A DNA stretch of 64,000 nt from CAUZIZ01 sp965218775 (GTDB lineage: Bacteria; Acidobacteriota; UBA6911; RPQK01; JAJDTT01). The notes beneath the pieces are model-generated. The model saw only the letters and a program-made list of their open reading frames with translations. It did no database searches and had not been told where the DNA came from. The stretch lies in the NCBI GenBank assembly GCA_965218775.1, contig CBDCLS010000006.1, forward strand, positions 2,976,001 through 3,040,000, written 5' to 3'. Shown here piece after piece: positions 8,878 to 16,667 of this stretch (within the stretch, counting starts at the first letter, position 1; the number at the start of each line of letters is the position of its first letter). The translations under genes were made by a program, and so were the position numbers.

Positions 8878-10630
8878 TTGCTAGCTTTTCTTTCTCTGAT
8901 GCCGATCCTGGCAGTGGCCTTGTTTCTGGTCATTTTGCGCTGGCCGGCCAGCCGGGCCATGCCGATCTCATATGCTGTTGCCGCGCTCCTCGCGCTCTTT
9001 GTCTGGCAGGTCTCGCCGGCCCAGGTTGCGGCAGCGTCGGCGAACGGTCTGATTGTGGCGGCGTCGCTTCTGTACATTGTTTTTGGCGCCATTCTGCTGC
9101 TACACCCTGGAAGAGAGCTCCGCGATCAGGACCATTCGACAGGGTTTTACCAACATCACTCCAGATCGCAGAATTCAGGTAATCATCATCGCCTGGTTGT
9201 TTGGTTCCTTCATCGAAGGCGCAGCCGGATTTGGGACCCCAGCCGCAGTGGCAGTCCCTCTCCTGGTGGCTCTAGGGTTTCCTGCGATGGCCGCCGTGAT
9301 GTCTGGAATGATTATTCAAAGCACTCCAGTTTCTTTTGGTGCCGTGGGCACGCCGATTCTGGTAGGCGTCAATACCGGACTATCGGCGGATCAAGGGATC
9401 GTCAGCTTTGCCTTGGCAGGGGGGTATGCCGATTGGGACCAGTTTCTCGCGATGATCGGCACCAAGGTAGCCCTGCTTCACGCCCTGACGGGTACCCTCG
9501 TGCCGCTTTTCGTTCTGGCCTTGATGACACGCTTCTTTGGCCAGAACCGCTCCTTTCAGGAAGGGTTGCAAGTCTGGAAGTTTGCCCTCTTCGCGGCCTT
9601 CGCGATGACTCTGCCGTATCTAACTGTGGCCTACCTTCTGGGACCCGAATTCCCCTCTCTTTTTGGTGGGCTGATAGGGTTGGTCCTGGTCGGGACCGCT
9701 GCCAAGAGAGGCTTTTTGGTGCCGGCTCCGGAGAAACACTGGGATTTCGAGAGTTCGGATCGATGGGACAGTGAGTGGACCGGCGAGTTCGAACTCCCCG
9801 AGGACAGGGACGGGACCGAGAAGATGGGAATGGTCGTAGCCTGGTCTCCCTACCTCCTCGTAGCTCTCCTGTTGGTCCTGACGCGCTTGCGCGATCTGCC
9901 CTTCTACGAACTGGTCAATGCTTGGACCATCTCGCTTCCGAATCTTTTTGGAACCGAGATCTCAGCCGCCGTGCGGCCCCTGTACCTTCCAGACTCGATT
10001 TTTGTGTTTGTCTCGCTTCTGACCTTTCTCCTGCACCGGATGGATTGGTCTTCCTATGGTCGAGCCTGGCGGCGCTCGCTCAGAACTCTGATTGCGGCTT
10101 CGACGGCCCTGGTCTTCACCGTCCCCATGGTTCAAGTCTTCATCAATAGCGGCAGCGGCGGTGCTGGATTCGACAAGATGCCGATCGTTCTGGCCGATGG
10201 TGTGGCCGCCTTGGTAGGCAGCGCTTGGCCCATTTTCGCTCCCTTCATCGGGGGGCTCGGTGCCTTCGTAGCGGGGAGCAACACGGTCAGCAACATGATG
10301 TTTTCTCTTTTTCAGTTTGGGGTGGGACAGAGAATCGGCGTAGACCCGACCTGGATCGTAGCCCTTCAGGCGGTGGGGGGTGCGGCGGGCAACATGATCT
10401 GCGTCCACAACGTGGTGGCGGCCTCAGCGGTAGTGGGATTGCTGGGAAGAGAGGGTGCGGTTATTCGTAAAACGCTCATCCCCTTCAGCTACTATGCCCT
10501 TCTGCCTGGATCCATCGGCTATGCGATCGTCTGGTACTCGCAGAAGGGAATCGTCAACCTGGGGACGGTTTTGGTGGTTGCTATCGCTGCAGTTGTGGTC
10601 TACCTGATAGCCAAGAGCAGTAGGAGTTAG
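8878..10630 (+). CDS. lctP: L-lactate permease (LctP/LldP family), frameshifted
   Basis: The encoded protein is an inner-membrane lactate/proton symporter of the LctP family. The first 75 residues (TTG start at 8878 after GGGTGAGGG, PILAVALFLVILRWPASRAMP) are in one frame and the rest, from TLEESSAIRTIRQGF through IEGAAGFGTPAAVAVPLLV to the TAG at 10628-10630, in another. The break is at about 9103, where the expected LLL-N-TLEES codons read CTA C ACC CTG, consistent with loss of two bases or gain of one. Everything downstream (~508 aa, TM segments, GNMICVHN motif) is intact, so this is either a recent mutation or a sequencing/assembly error. As given, no full-length protein would be made. 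Confidence 0.88.
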
Positions 10631-10694
10631 GAACGCGTTGAATCATTTGGTCGACCAGCGCTGCATCCGGAACTGCTCACTGACAAACTGATCA

Positions 10695-12026
10695 CTACTG
10701 TAATGCAGCCTCCCTGGCGATTTCCAGGGCGCGGGTCGTGGTGTAGTACTTGGCGATCATATTTGGGATCTCCCATTCGGGCAGTCCTCCCTGATCCAGG
10801 AAGCTCAGAAACTTCTTCGTGACTTCTCCGAAGTGGGCTTCGTGACCTACCCGATAGAGGTGGGGGACCAGCAGGTGCCAACCCTTTGGAGCAGGCTCGA
10901 GCCCCAGTCCAGGATAGCTCGTTTCCGCCAGATGATCGATCGTTGCCCGCAGCTGTTTCCCCAAAGTGTCGGAGTCAACCCCCTGTGCCGGCTCCACGAA
11001 CACCTCGGGTTGGTAGTTCTGCTCTTCACCCTGCTTGATCAGGATGTGGGAATTCGAGCCCTTGATGACTGAGAAGTGGGTGTCTCCGCAACCCTCTGGA
11101 GCTTGGAAATCCCAGACGACTGAAATCCTGGAATGCACGCCCCTCAGGGCATATTGGATTTCACCGTTGCAGTAGTAGGGCAGGACGCCCTCGGAGTCCA
11201 GGCTATCTACAAGAAAGTCCGGGAAGTCCGACAATCCTGTCACCTTTTTGAACTCGCCTTGGGTTAGTCGCGTAGACCAATGGCGGGAGGAGTAGATCTC
11301 CACGTCGGTGGTGTAGTCGATGGTTTGTTCCGGGAAACAAATCCACATCACGATGTCGACCAGGTGGGTCGCTACATCGACAATTCCCTCGCCCTGCTGT
11401 TCTACGTCGAAGTACCAGCCGGAGCGCTGAAGCGGCTTTCCCGCTACCTCCTTGAAGAGATGGTGGACACTATCCTTGACCACCGTAGGATCACTTGGAG
11501 ATCCAGTCTGGAGCTGCCCAAAGACCGCCTCGGTGCTGACCAGCTCCCGCTGTAGGATGGTGGTGATCTCGAATCGTTCGGTCATGATGTCGTAGAGCAG
11601 TACTCCACGGTCGCGGGCCGACTCGAAAGCGCTCTTCAGCAGCAGCCAGGCTGTCTGATCGATGCACATCGGTTTGTCGGATAGAACGTTGAGTCCGGTA
11701 TCGACGAGGCTCTTGATGTATTGGGTCTTCCTGCGGTTGTTTCCTGCGACGACGGCGACGTTGCCATTTCCTTCAGAGAGCATCTTTTCCAGAAAGTCAG
11801 GACCGGTGTGGATTCGCTGTTGCCACTGGGTCGGATTCTCGGTTCGGGTGTTGAACCCTTCAATCTTCTTCAGATGATCGTCGACCTCAGCCCCTCCAGG
11901 AGCGTAGATGTGAACAACAGGCGAAACCTGGGGATACATCACTTTCTGCAGGAGCGCCGCGTGAAAATGTCCAGGATCCAAAGTGATAAGCTTGACCGGA
12001 TAGTCGTCTGAGCTATCTTCCTTCAT
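10695..12026 (-). CDS. Gfo/Idh/MocA-type oxidoreductase with putative oxidoreductase C-terminal domain
   Basis: A 443-aa protein with an N-terminal Rossmann-like segment (VKLITLDPGHFHAALLQ, then VAVVAGNNRRKTQYIKSL, and the SDKPMCID motif that resembles the EKP motif of Gfo/Idh/MocA dehydrogenases) followed by a long alpha/beta C-terminal domain of the kind annotated 'putative oxidoreductase C-terminal'. Homologous proteins are common in Bacteroidota, Planctomycetota and Acidobacteriota near polysaccharide-degradation genes; substrate and cofactor use are not established. ATG 12026 is chosen, with a GGAGGG stretch ~10 nt upstream; the open frame extends to 12065. It is a single-gene unit, convergent with the lactate permease. 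Confidence 0.8.
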   Translation of the reverse strand: MKEDSSDDYPVKLITLDPGHFHAALLQKVMYPQVSPVVHIYAPGGAEVDDHLKKIEGFNTRTENPTQWQQRIHTGPDFLEKMLSEGNGNVAVVAGNNRRKTQYIKSLVDTGLNVLSDKPMCIDQTAWLLLKSAFESARDRGVLLYDIMTERFEITTILQRELVSTEAVFGQLQTGSPSDPTVVKDSVHHLFKEVAGKPLQRSGWYFDVEQQGEGIVDVATHLVDIVMWICFPEQTIDYTTDVEIYSSRHWSTRLTQGEFKKVTGLSDFPDFLVDSLDSEGVLPYYCNGEIQYALRGVHSRISVVWDFQAPEGCGDTHFSVIKGSNSHILIKQGEEQNYQPEVFVEPAQGVDSDTLGKQLRATIDHLAETSYPGLGLEPAPKGWHLLVPHLYRVGHEAHFGEVTKKFLSFLDQGGLPEWEIPNMIAKYYTTTRALEIAREAALQ

Positions 12027-12330
12027 CCTTCTCGCCCTCCCTGGTTGAATTGATCGAGCAAGCATAGCATTCTCGTCGGCAGAGAGCGCGGCTCTCCCGG
12101 GGAAGTTTTACTTGACAGGAGCTACATCGGCGCTTAAAAAGGGTAGGTCCCAGGTTCAAGAAGCGGTCAGTGAGGGCACGATGCCTTCCCGAGTGGGTTG
12201 GTATTGGGCGTTGCTTCTCTCAGGCACCAGGACTTTCGGGTCCAGGGTTTTCCGTTCCTCGGATGCCGTCCTGAGCTGGGAGGACCCCGACCTTCACATC
12301 TTCTCGGAATCTGTAAACAAGGAGGACTCA
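12027..12330. other. Intergenic region, nothing recognised
   Basis: 304 bp between divergent genes. An open frame runs through part of it on the + strand in phase with the spondin gene, but its composition and the strong start at 12331 argue against coding. No repeat or RNA structure was recognised. Confidence 0.5.
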
Positions 12331-13019
12331 ATGAATTGGACTAGAGGAATCGCCCTGACGTGCCTGGTTCTGCTTTTCAGTGTGGGGGCCAGCGCCCCTG
12401 CCTTTGCCCAAACCACCTATGAGGTCACGATCCACAACCTGACCCAGAATCAGGTGATCACGCCTCCCGTGGTTGTGAGCCACAGTGGAGCTATGTCCCT
12501 CTTTACGGTGGGCCAACCCGTCATCCCTGAGTTGGCGACGCTGGCAGAGGAGGGAGACACCGGACCGCTGCTGGGCTTGCTGCCGACGCTGCCCGCCGTG
12601 TTTGATTTCGACGCGGGGCCCGGTCCCATACCCCCTGCCGGATCCATGACGTTACGAGTGATGAGCACAGTTGGATTCAGACGTATTTCCGCAGTGGGAA
12701 TGCTGGCCAGCACCAACGATGCTTTCTTCGCCATTAGTGGCGTTCAGGTTCCGCTGCCCCCCACCCTGTTCTTTTTCTTGCCCTTCGAGCGCGTCAGGAC
12801 GCTGAATGCCCCAGCCTATGATGCTGGCAGCGAGGCCGATTCCGAGTTGTGTGCGTTCATACCAGGTCCACCTTGCGGAAGTAATGTGCACGATCCAGCC
12901 GATCCCGAGGGGTTCGTTCACACATCAGCAATGGGATTCACGGTATAGGCGACCTGGCAGCGGATGGCTACGACTGGGACAATCCTGTCGCCCGCGTCAG
13001 AATCGTCCGCATGGACTAA
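12331..13019 (+). CDS. Secreted spondin-domain protein, frameshifted near its end
   Basis: ATG 12331 follows a strong AAGGAGGA site. The product opens with a clear signal peptide (MNWTRGIALTCLVLLFSVGA, cleavage after AFA-Q), then TTYEVTIHNLTQNQVITP and a body with GQPVIPELATLAEEG, SAVGMLASTNDAFFAI and a YDAGSEADSE segment, all features of the spondin N-terminal fold family found in exported bacterial proteins. The frame stops at 12948 after FVHTSAMGFTV. In another frame the expected ending HISNGIHGIGDLAADG..WDNPVARVRIVRMD continues directly to TAA 13017-13019. A two-base gain in the CACAC run near 12920 would explain this. Function is unknown; family members may bind surfaces or matrix. Confidence 0.78.
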
Positions 13020-13233
13020 GCCACTGAGAATTAGCGGTCGTAGCGGTTCTGCACCGCGGTGACTGCTTGAGTACGGATGCGCCTCTGAGAGCAGGCTACG
13101 GATTTTGTGGCCTTCTCCCGGGCGCTTCCAGTTGTGCTTCCGTTCAGCCCGCCACCATCTACGCAGGACCCTCCGGATCGAAACTTCAGTCAAGAGTCCG
13201 TAGCGCTTTGCTCGAGGATAGAAGAGACTCTGC

Positions 13234-13263
13234 TGTCGTCCAGCTCTCTCCTCGGAACTTGGC
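13234..13263 (+). repeat. 30-bp dispersed repeat D, copy 1
   Basis: The 30 bp with core CCAGCTCTCTCCTCGGAACT recur at 52438-52467 with one difference. Both copies are in intergenic repeat-rich DNA. Confidence 0.7.
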
Positions 13264-13280
13264 TGCGACTGTTTCCGGTA

Positions 13281-13329
13281 CTGCTCACTGCTCACCGCTC
13301 ACTGCTCACTGCTCACTCCTCACTATTCA
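13281..13329 (+). repeat. Tandem heptamer repeat (CTGCTCA)n
   Basis: Seven consecutive seven-base units read CTGCTCA, CTGCTCA, CCGCTCA, CTGCTCA, CTGCTCA, CTCCTCA, CTATTCA. The end of the array, CTCACTATTCAAGTTTCA, recurs at about 23470-23487, and a shorter CTGCTCACTG is at about 10673. The array lies in the 407-bp gap before the aldolase gene; nothing coding was recognised there. Confidence 0.85.
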
Positions 13330-13426
13330 AGTTTCAGATAACGTTCCAGAACGGTACACTACCGACCACTGAAGCCGGGAGGGTATGTGACCCTTTCCTG
13401 TTTTGAACTTCGAAGGGAGAGGAATA

Positions 13427-14209
13427 ATGAAGACGAATCGAGTGTTGGAGAAGCTGAGAAAGGACGAGGCGGTGTGCATGGCGTGCCCGACGCCCTATGT
13501 GTCGCCAAAGCTCATCGAGATGATTGGTCTGATCGGGTTCGATGGTATCTGGATCGACATGGAACACCAGGACTATTCGTTTGATCAGGTCTTCAATATG
13601 GGCCTGGCCTGTCGCGCCACGGGTATGGAGCCCCTGGTGCGGATTAGAAAGGGACCCTACTGGACCTATTTTCGATGTTTTGAGGCGGGAGCAAGCGGCA
13701 TCATGGTGCCTCACTGCTGCACCGTCGAAGAAGCGCAGACTATTGTCCGCAACAGCCGTTTTCATCCCGTCGGCAGCCGTGGAATGGATGGTGTGGAGGT
13801 GCCGGCCAGCTATGGAATGGAGCCCATGACAGAGTACATGGCTGCCGCCAATCGGGAAGGATTGGTCTCTATTCAAATAGAAGACCGGGAAGCCGTGGAT
13901 GCCATTGATGAGTTGCTAGCCGTCGCAGGCATAGATGGCGTCATGATTGGACCCGCCGATCTGACACAGAGTTATGGAATTCCCACACAGATGGACCACC
14001 CTCTGATCACTGAAGCGGTAGACAAGGTGGCGCACTCATGTGCTGAACACGGGAAGTGGTGGGGCATCCCGGTGGGAAGTCCCGACGCCGCTCGATCCTA
14101 CTACGACAAGGGGGCTCGCTTCTTTGTCTGCGGTGCAGCCATTATGCTGCTGCAGCAGGGTTACTCCAAGATCTGGAACGAGTTTACCTCGATCTTTGTA
14201 CGTGTTTAG
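13427..14209 (+). CDS. HpcH/HpaI-family aldolase
   Basis: A 260-aa class II (metal-dependent) pyruvate aldolase of the HpcH/HpaI group, which cleaves 2-keto-4-hydroxy acids to pyruvate plus an aldehyde, for example in aromatic or sugar-acid breakdown. Visible motifs are GIWIDMEHQDYSF (substrate-side His/Asp region), VRIRKGPYW, SGIMVPHC in place of the usual G(I/V)(I/V)VP, SIQIEDREAVDAIDEL with the metal-binding glutamate, and GVMIGPADL. ATG 13427 follows GGGAGAGG; the frame is open slightly further upstream. It stands alone, so its natural substrate is not indicated. Confidence 0.87.
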   Translation: MKTNRVLEKLRKDEAVCMACPTPYVSPKLIEMIGLIGFDGIWIDMEHQDYSFDQVFNMGLACRATGMEPLVRIRKGPYWTYFRCFEAGASGIMVPHCCTVEEAQTIVRNSRFHPVGSRGMDGVEVPASYGMEPMTEYMAAANREGLVSIQIEDREAVDAIDELLAVAGIDGVMIGPADLTQSYGIPTQMDHPLITEAVDKVAHSCAEHGKWWGIPVGSPDAARSYYDKGARFFVCGAAIMLLQQGYSKIWNEFTSIFVRV

Positions 14210-14220
14210 CGTCTTACTTA

Positions 14221-14532
14221 CCGTTGCCCTTGCCCTGGCCTTCAAACTTGCCTTTGCCTGTGCCTTTGCCTTCCCTCCTACCCAAAATCGCCAGGCGCTC
14301 TGCGACGGAGTGGGCAGCGATACTGGACATTCTGCGGCGTTTGAACGCCGTTGCGGATCGGGACTTCGGCAAAGAGGAACAGATCCTGCTTGAAATCGTT
14401 TCTATGAGGACCGGGGTCGACCAAGAGCCTGGATGCAGGGAAAGGATGAGGCTAAGGTCAAGGCCGAAGGCAAAGGCACAGGCAAAGGCAGGTTTGAAGG
14501 CCACGGCACGGGCCAGGGCAAGAGGGGGACGC
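14221..14532. repeat. Inverted-repeat element with GGCAAAGG arms
   Basis: The left arm at 14237-14272 and the right arm at 14467-14502 are 36-bp reverse complements with one mismatch, and both are built of GGCAAAGGC-type units that continue outward (14221-14236 and 14503-14532). Between them lies a degenerate reading frame listed separately. The structure looks like a small palindrome-bounded cassette rather than a terminator. Confidence 0.8.
14297..14412 (+). pseudogene. Remnant of a four-helix-bundle (S23/IVP-like) protein
   Basis: Inside the GGCAAAGG palindrome the + strand frame reads SATEWAAILDILRRLNAVAD, then RDFGKEEQILLEIVSM, before going into the right-hand repeat. This resembles the last two helices of four-helix-bundle proteins of the S23 / 23S-intervening-sequence group, which typically end with an E-x-x-x-ILD-x-LRRLG..LL-x-x-IVAML pattern. 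The first two helices and a start codon are missing, so it is called a remnant. The match is by eye and moderate only. Confidence 0.45.
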
Positions 14533-14584
14533 TAAACACGTACCGATCTTTAGATCGGGGTAACGATGAGTTACCCCACTGAGG

Positions 14585-15580
14585 TCACAGTCTGCCCACG
14601 TGTGAAATCAGTTGGATCGGGACTGGGATGAAGGTAAGCAGAAAAATCAGAAGCCCCAAGATAGCCAGGATCCACCGACCCCGGCCCAGCTGAGTCATTT
14701 CGGTTTGGGGTCGCGGATGTCGGAACCCCAGGAATAGCGTGATCAGAGCAAAGAGGAGGTACCCCAGCACCGGCCATGACATGAGGCTGATCAAGACGAG
14801 TCCCACGAAGGTGATGTAAGAGACGGTCCGGTGTCCACGCGCTCCGAACAGGGCATAGATCATGTGACCTCCGTCCAGCTGACCGATGGGCAGCAAGTTC
14901 AAGCTTGTGGCCAATAGGCCGAACCAGGCCGCCCACCCGATCGGGTGGAGGCTGATGCTGGATCCATCAGAAGCGGTGTAGAAAAGTGTCGCCGCCCACT
15001 GAAAGAGAAGGGGCTCACCGCATTCCCAGGCCTGGTCGACCGATGCGTAGAACACGAACTCCTTCGAATTCCGAAGTCCGATGATCAAAGCAGGAATGAT
15101 GAAGATGAATCCCGCTAGAGGGCCCGCTATTCCTACATCGAACAGCTGCCGCTGATCACGGAATGCCGACTTTATTCGAATGACGGCTCCGAAGGTGCCG
15201 AACGGGTTCAGGAACGGGGGAGCCGGGATCGCATAGGGAAGAGTGGACTCGATCCCGTAGTACCTGCAGGCAAGATAATGTCCCATCTCATGGGCAAGTA
15301 GAATGGTAAGGATGGTAAGCGCGAAGGGAAGGCCCAGGAGGATCTGGGCAGGATCGTACCAGACTGCCGCTAATCGGGACAGCGCGTCTGCTTCATTGCT
15401 CGAGTCGAAGTTGCTTTGGAAGATGAATCCGGCGATCAGCGTACTCAGGAAAGTGAGTGCCAACATCAAGGCCGGGAGGAATCGCTTGGGCCTTGCTTGA
15501 CTCGGGGGCAGGGTGGGCTCGGATTCAGGGAAAGAAGAGGGTGCCTGAATTTCTGCCCGGAAGGAGGAATCCTCGCTCAA
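14585..15580 (-). CDS. Site-2 protease family protein (M50 metalloprotease)
   Basis: A 331-aa membrane protease with about seven hydrophobic segments after a proline-rich cytoplasmic N terminus. The zinc motif HEMGH is at about residues 97-101 within TILLAHEMGHYLACRYYGI; the third ligand is in NLLPIGQLDGGHM near 225-235. Family members cleave transmembrane segments of anti-sigma factors or related substrates. The TTG start at 15580 has no strong ribosome-binding site, so the true start may be internal. It lies 18 bp downstream of the HU/IHF-like gene on the same strand and probably shares its transcript. A second, shorter site-2 protease is at 61079-61738. Confidence 0.85.
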   Translation of the reverse strand: MSEDSSFRAEIQAPSSFPESEPTLPPSQARPKRFLPALMLALTFLSTLIAGFIFQSNFDSSNEADALSRLAAVWYDPAQILLGLPFALTILTILLAHEMGHYLACRYYGIESTLPYAIPAPPFLNPFGTFGAVIRIKSAFRDQRQLFDVGIAGPLAGFIFIIPALIIGLRNSKEFVFYASVDQAWECGEPLLFQWAATLFYTASDGSSISLHPIGWAAWFGLLATSLNLLPIGQLDGGHMIYALFGARGHRTVSYITFVGLVLISLMSWPVLGYLLFALITLFLGFRHPRPQTEMTQLGRGRWILAILGLLIFLLTFIPVPIQLISHVGRL

Positions 15581-15598
15581 GGTAGGCAGACCAGTACG

Positions 15599-15865
15599 CT
15601 ATCCGCCACGAACGTCTTTTCCAGGTTTGTAGCGTACCGTTTTTCCCGGGGGGATGGGTACCTCTGCTCCAGTCCTGGGATTGCGTCCGATACCACTCTT
15701 ACGGGGTTTGACCACGAAGACGCCGAAACCGCGCAGCTCAATGCGCTCCCCTTCTTTCATAGCGTTCTTCAGCGCATCAATGACGCAGTCTACGGCCTCT
15801 TCTGCTCTCACCTTGGTCATGCTCATTCGCGTGGAAACACGCGCCACGATGTCCTGTTTAATCAC
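15599..15865 (-). CDS. HU/IHF-family DNA-binding protein
   Basis: An 88-aa histone-like protein with the family's usual length. The dimerisation helices (VSTRMSMTKVRAEEAVDCVI) are followed by the beta-arm signature LRGFGVFVVKPRKSGIGRNPRTGAEV, whose GRNPRTG segment inserts into bent DNA, and a C-terminal helix remnant KTVRYKPGK. It bends and compacts DNA and assists recombination and transcription. The GTG start 15865 follows GGAGG ~10 nt upstream. Whether it is HU or IHF cannot be decided from sequence alone. Confidence 0.93.
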   Translation of the reverse strand: MIKQDIVARVSTRMSMTKVRAEEAVDCVIDALKNAMKEGERIELRGFGVFVVKPRKSGIGRNPRTGAEVPIPPGKTVRYKPGKDVRGG

Positions 15866-16039
15866 TGTGCTTAGGTTCCTCCATGAGTTGTTCGCCTGAA
15901 TCTACTTGCATTGAATCACGCTGTCAAGACTGCATCAATTTCCCAGATTTGGTTTCTTCGAATTGAAGGATGCTTGCCTCTGGCGCCAGATTGTGTCACC
16001 AGACTGGGTGGCCCCGGAATCAGGCAGGGCCGATTGTCC

Positions 16040-16306
16040 AAAGGTTTCGTATAATGGCCGGGCAGGAGATGTACCTGAGTCCAGCTATAATGCGAGCCGA
16101 CCGAGCTCTCAGGGCCGGGGACGGAGCAAAACCCGTGATGATTGCGGCGGGCGCAGGCCATTTAGCCATCCTCCAGATCCTGCTGGAGAAGGATCCCGAT
16201 GTGAACGCCCGAGACTCCAGCGCGCATACCGCCTTGATCTGGGGGATTCCTCGGGGGTGATGTCGGAGTCGTGGAAGCCTTGTTGGGCGCCGGCGCAGAT
16301 CCCGAC
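16040..16306 (+). pseudogene. Ankyrin-repeat gene remnant
   Basis: The + strand reads SPAIMRADRALRAGDGAKPV, then MIAAGAGHLAILQILLEKDP and DVNARDSSAHTALIWG, a recognisable ankyrin repeat, and then stops after IPRG. With a single frame change in the GGGGG run near 16252 the next repeat continues as DVGVVEALLGAGADPD before another stop near 16306. No start with upstream coding context and no third repeat survive. It is therefore the relic of an ankyrin gene. Confidence 0.65.
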
Positions 16307-16408
16307 TAAACGAGGCCGGCGTCGTATTTGATTTCTCAATTCCAATAGAGTAGCTTCCCGCACCACAACCGCTATCTGGAAGATGTAGGGAAACCGGGAT
16401 ATCATCTA

Positions 16409-16569
16409 GTACTCTGTCAACCTGGAGATTGTGGGTTATGGACGAGTCATGGTGGTCGAGGTCAAGGCGCGCGGCCGCAGGCATAGCTTGGTCTACGTCG
16501 AGGACGCGCAACGCAGAGATCGGCTGCCAGGGCCGTTCAGAACCTACAATTTCTAGGTTGACAGGGTAC
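16409..16569. mobile_element. 161-bp MITE-like element with TA flanks
   Basis: The left end GTACTCTGTCAACCTGG (from 16409) and right end ..GGTTGACAGGGTAC (to 16569) are imperfect reverse complements over ~29 bp. TA dinucleotides at 16407-16408 and 16570-16571 flank it. The interior (16438-16540) has no credible gene. TA flanks and GTAC-type ends fit non-autonomous relatives of IS630/Tc1-mariner elements. Similar ends occur at 33082, 45099 and 49385. Confidence 0.75.
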
Positions 16570-16667
16570 TAGCTTCACATCTCACAACCGTCCGCGGGTG
16601 CGGGCTATCAGACTATTCGGATCTGGGTGCCGCCACCGGTCGAGCTATAGAAGGACCCTGAAAATCA

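Noticed and set aside
8827..9774. A 315-aa protein separate from the lactate permease
   Set aside because: After residue ~92 it is out-of-frame translation of the permease gene, and its ATG lies inside the palindrome; one frameshifted permease explains both parts.
13281..13329. Possible CRISPR-like repeat array
   Set aside because: The units are contiguous 7-bp repeats without spacers, and no cas genes are present.
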